A program made the position numbers and the translations under genes. Of a stretch of 64,000 nt of DNA, positions 60,961 to 64,000 are shown piece after piece. The notes below the pieces were generated by a model that did not search any database, had not been told where the DNA came from, and was given only the letters and a program-made list of their open reading frames with translations. The number at the start of each line of letters is the position of its first letter. Position 1 is the first letter of the stretch. This stretch comes from Solen grandis (lineage: Eukaryota > Mollusca > Bivalvia > Adapedonta > Solenidae), in NCBI GenBank assembly GCA_021229015.1, contig CM037789.1:34174346-34238345 (forward strand), read 5' to 3'.

Positions 60961-61013
60961 CCATCGTTATGCACGCTACCCTTTCTATATTGTTCCACCT
61001 TACTTAAAGATAT

Positions 61014-61271
61014 GTTGTATTGTATTGGGGTTTACCGTCGCTGCGATAGTATTTCAATCATATAGCGACGTCCAGCTAATTACAGGTGGAGGAAAACCCC
61101 AAGTACACAGAGGTACCCGGGTAGAACCATCGACCAACCGCAAGCCAGCTGGAAGCCGGGAAGGCTTCCTATTATGAAAAATCCAAAGTCCCTACCGGGA
61201 TTCGAACCCACAGCGGTGAGGGGCTGAGAGATTTGTAGTCCACGACTGTAACCGCTCGGCCACGGCGGCCC
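61014..61271 (-). mobile_element. SINE-B, complete
   Basis: Minus orientation. Head in reverse complement: GCCGTGGCCGAGCGGTTACA (A box region) and GGGTTCGAATCCCGG-type B box (CGGGATTCGAACCCACAGCG on the plus strand). The body carries TTTACCGTCGCTGCGATAGT, ATTTCAATCATATAGCGACG and GCAAGCCAGCTGGAAGCC. Very similar to the copy at 56732-56985, so the family was probably active relatively late. Confidence 0.95.
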
Positions 61272-61949
61272 ATCAATATATTAAAAGATATATCAGGTGA
61301 TATGCTACATTTAGTTAAATGAGTAGTGTTTTTATTGAAACAGACAATAATATTCTCGATTTGTCTGTTGAATGATTTAATACACTTGGATGTGAGATCA
61401 GAATGCCCCCTTCACTAACAGCTCAGTAGCCGATAGTGTATTTTCAGAAAACGTTGCCTTATACCACGTTAATATGTACAATTGTTTTGAATATGTCTCG
61501 CGAAATCTAATCAATTTCTGTCCTTCACTAAACGTTCCGACCAATATTGCTGTCTACCAAAGCATATACTTTTGGTTGTCAATGGCATAAATCAAATAAC
61601 ATACATTGTGTAATAAAGCAACCAAAACGAATATAGCTGTGAAAGAACACGCTCTTTTTAACGGTAATCTCCAAATTACATGCATTATGTAATGAAACAA
61701 ATGAATATAGCTGTATAATACCATGTTCTAATTATGGTTAGTGTATTAAGCTTTATTTTTTATAGCAAATATATCTAAAAGATACATTTCCCTACAACTG
61801 AACAACTGCGGTGCGGATTTGCGAACGAAATTTTAAGCCATGTTAACTACTGGTATTATCATGGGTTGTAAAAGAAGGATATATGTCCACATGATGGCGT
61901 TTCGTTTGTTCTTGATAGTTTTATGTACTTCTGAATGCAATGGGTTTAG
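61272..61949. other. unassigned DNA
   Basis: No feature recognised. Confidence 0.45.
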
Positions 61950-64000
61950 GACACAAATATGACTCATTGTAATTTACAATGTTTCGGCAAATGATCGATT
62001 TAAGACAACTTTTTTCCAAATAGTGTTTATAAAATAGAAATGAGGCAATATTTTACACGTCTAGAAGATCAGATTGTCCAAGCATCCTCTCTCGGTGTCA
62101 TTCCAATAAGTCACAAGATTATTTAAATTCAATTCAAGTTGTTCTTATCTGCTTATATAGAGGTTTACACTTACTCTAACTATAAAATTATAACTTATAA
62201 ATAATTCTTCCGAGCCGTGATGTTGTTTTTAATAATTGTAGGTGCATTTATCCTTCAAACAATGCTTTATTCGCAGCAATGAATTCAGTCATAGTGTACA
62301 AAAATATTCAAGGTTGTGCAAAAGAGTTTTATTTTCTCCAAATGTTATGATACTATCCGTATTCTATTTTCAGAAATCAATTTTGATTTAGTTACACACA
62401 TTGATTGAACCTGATTTCAGTTTCCTATTTAAATTTCCATTTATTCATCAGTTTTTGCTTCGTGTTCAAGCAATCAAGAATAATGCAATTTGTTCCTGAC
62501 CTGACAAGTCAAAAAAGAGGTGTAGTCGTCCCTACTGTAAACCTATTTTTGACACCAAGTTTTCTCTTTTTTTTTCTTCTCATTTCCTCTTAACTATCAG
62601 GTACATTTCTCAGAGAAAAACTTTGTCTTGCATTTAAATGAATATTGATCACTTCTTCTTTTCAAACCTTTTTTGCAATTTACTTATGAAAATCTCAAAA
62701 TAATGTTCTGAAAAGATATGGCCGCATTTAAGCACTGTTTATATACTCCTGGTCAGCTATAGTTCACCTGTAATACTCCCTGCATTGACCGGGAAACTAT
62801 CCATGAGTGTACTATCTAGGAAATTCAAAGGCATCGTTTGCATTGCATCTAATTGATACGTATTTTTTGTGTGTGTTTTGGTAGAAATACGTTTTATTCC
62901 AAATGTTTTTGCCAAATGTAACTGTGTTGATAAATGTTTTTATGTGGACCCGGAGCCTTCGTGGCCGAGAGGATTAAGTCGCTGACTTTAACACTCACTG
63001 AGCCCCTCACCGCGTGGTTTCGAATACCGTCAGGGTCATTCGGATTTTCATGTGTGGAAGCCTTTCAGCTGGCTTGCGGTAGGTTGGTAGTTCTACCCGG
63101 ATGCCTCCGTGCATTCGGAGTCTTCCTCCACCTGTAATTAGTTGGACGTCGCTATATGACAGACTGTCGAAGCGACTGTAAACTTAAATAGTCAAGTCAA
63201 GTCTTATGTGGATCCGTGAGTTTCTCTGGAAGAGAATGTATTTTGTTATTATGTCAGAAGCGGCTTTTTAGGAAGTAAAAACGAAGATAAATTTCCTACA
63301 ATTGTGACATTATCATAAATATTTATACTGTACATGAATATTTAGCCTTTGAGATAATATATCATATCATAATACTAAATCTCCGGTAGCTGTGGGAGTC
63401 ACATAAAGTATTTCAATTTCAGTCTGCTGTGTTTCTGCTGCATCAAGTTGACTGGTTATTTTAAATGTTTTCCTCTGCGTTTTATATTTCTTAATACATG
63501 TTCCTCTCCGAATCTGATATCTATCATTTACAAAGAGATTCTCCCCAAGGGTCATCATGTCCCTTGTGAGAACCCCGATTTGTTAATTAAGATCTTGTGT
63601 TTGCAATCATGCATTCTTGCGAAACTAGTATTTCTGAAATAACCGTAGCTTTGCAAAGAAGCAATGCTTTAGGACAAGTAGGCTTGTGTTGACAATGTTA
63701 TAGTGTCGTCACTCGTGCTATGCCTAATATAACAATAGATGACGCTTGTGCATAACGTGATTTGCATATGTCTCAATCAGTGTTTCCCACAGGTCAATCA
63801 AATCAATAAAAGAAACCTCAATAAGCTTAATGCACAAGGAAAAGCATAAGACAGAACCGATGTGAATGTTTTAATCTGCAAATTAAATTCTATTTTGTTA
63901 CCGATTCCTTATCATTAGAGCTGCCAAATTGTTTTCAAATCATGTAAAATAGTTTATTCTGAAACAGAAGATGAGCGTCTGAGAAACATATTGAATAGCA
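61950..64000. repeat. duplication X, copy 2 (runs off the window)
   Basis: Partner of 48150-49650. Homology is still visible in the last 90 bases (ATGAGCGTCTGAGAAACATA against ATGAGCATCTGGAGAGACAT), so it continues past the window. It carries a SINE-B at 62949-63203. Confidence 0.8.
62949..63203 (+). mobile_element. SINE-B, complete, with target-site duplication
   Basis: 255 bp. Head CTTCGTGGCCGAGAGGATTA (A box) and GTGGTTTCGAATACCG (B box with substitutions); body CAGCTGGCTTGCGGTAGGTT, TTCTACCCGGATGCC, TCCACCTGTAATTAGTTGGA, CGTCGCTATATGACAG; tail GTCAAGTCAAGTC. Flanks TTATGTGGA at 62940-62948 and 63204-63212 are a perfect 9-bp target-site duplication. The head is more diverged than in the other two complete copies and may represent a subfamily. 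Confidence 0.94.

Overview
This 64 kb window is AT-rich animal DNA with no confidently recognisable host gene. Almost everything that can be named is repetitive: tRNA-derived SINEs of at least three families, eroded LINE fragments, a dead mariner, pogo/Tigger-like non-autonomous DNA transposons, two large minisatellite arrays, and several old local duplications. One dispersed element (28.0-28.45 kb, starting TTTAGCTCACCCGAGCAC) resembles a repeat I remember as common in bivalve genomes, so the source is probably a bivalve or another lophotrochozoan. That assignment rests on recall and was not tested. A run of 100 N at 29060-29159 is a scaffold gap.

Layout. 0-3 kb: a possible retrotransposon RNase H remnant, then a mariner of about 1.3 kb with both terminal inverted repeats (TIRs) and a broken transposase. 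3-9 kb: nothing recognisable except a CT microsatellite and a SINE scrap. 9-16.2 kb: a SINE, an L2/CR1-like LINE fragment on the minus strand, a candidate 2.1 kb DNA element bounded by clusters of a palindromic CCCATATGGG-type motif, and a Jockey/CR1-like LINE fragment on the plus strand. 17.4-29 kb: three diverged copies (A, B, C) of one local segment. At the same internal position, A has no minisatellite, B has about 8 units of 20-21 bp, and C has about 150 units of 26 bp (23993-27880). An 848 bp pogo-like MITE and a bivalve-type dispersed repeat sit in these copies.

29-41 kb: mostly unannotatable DNA with SINE scraps, a second MITE copy split by a 5'-truncated LINE (35078-36986), and a third SINE family at 38.1 kb. 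41331-44766: about 86 copies of a 40 bp unit whose minus strand is open in all three frames. 44860-45888: a Tigger-like element carrying an (ACAT)18 microsatellite. 48-64 kb: nested old duplications (X1/X2, Y1/Y2, Z1/Z2, where Z1 lies 20 kb away at 39.4 kb), interrupted by SINEs with visible target-site duplications. Within Y1/Y2 a 253 bp island is far better conserved than its flanks.

There is no operon or pathway to describe. The long open frames in this window come from stop-free tandem repeats. The interest lies in repeat evolution: birth and amplification of a minisatellite at one site in duplicated copies, frame-indifferent arrays, nested insertions that give a relative chronology, and one anomalously conserved island. 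All repeat calls were made by eye, and coordinates of diverged copies are approximate to tens of bases.
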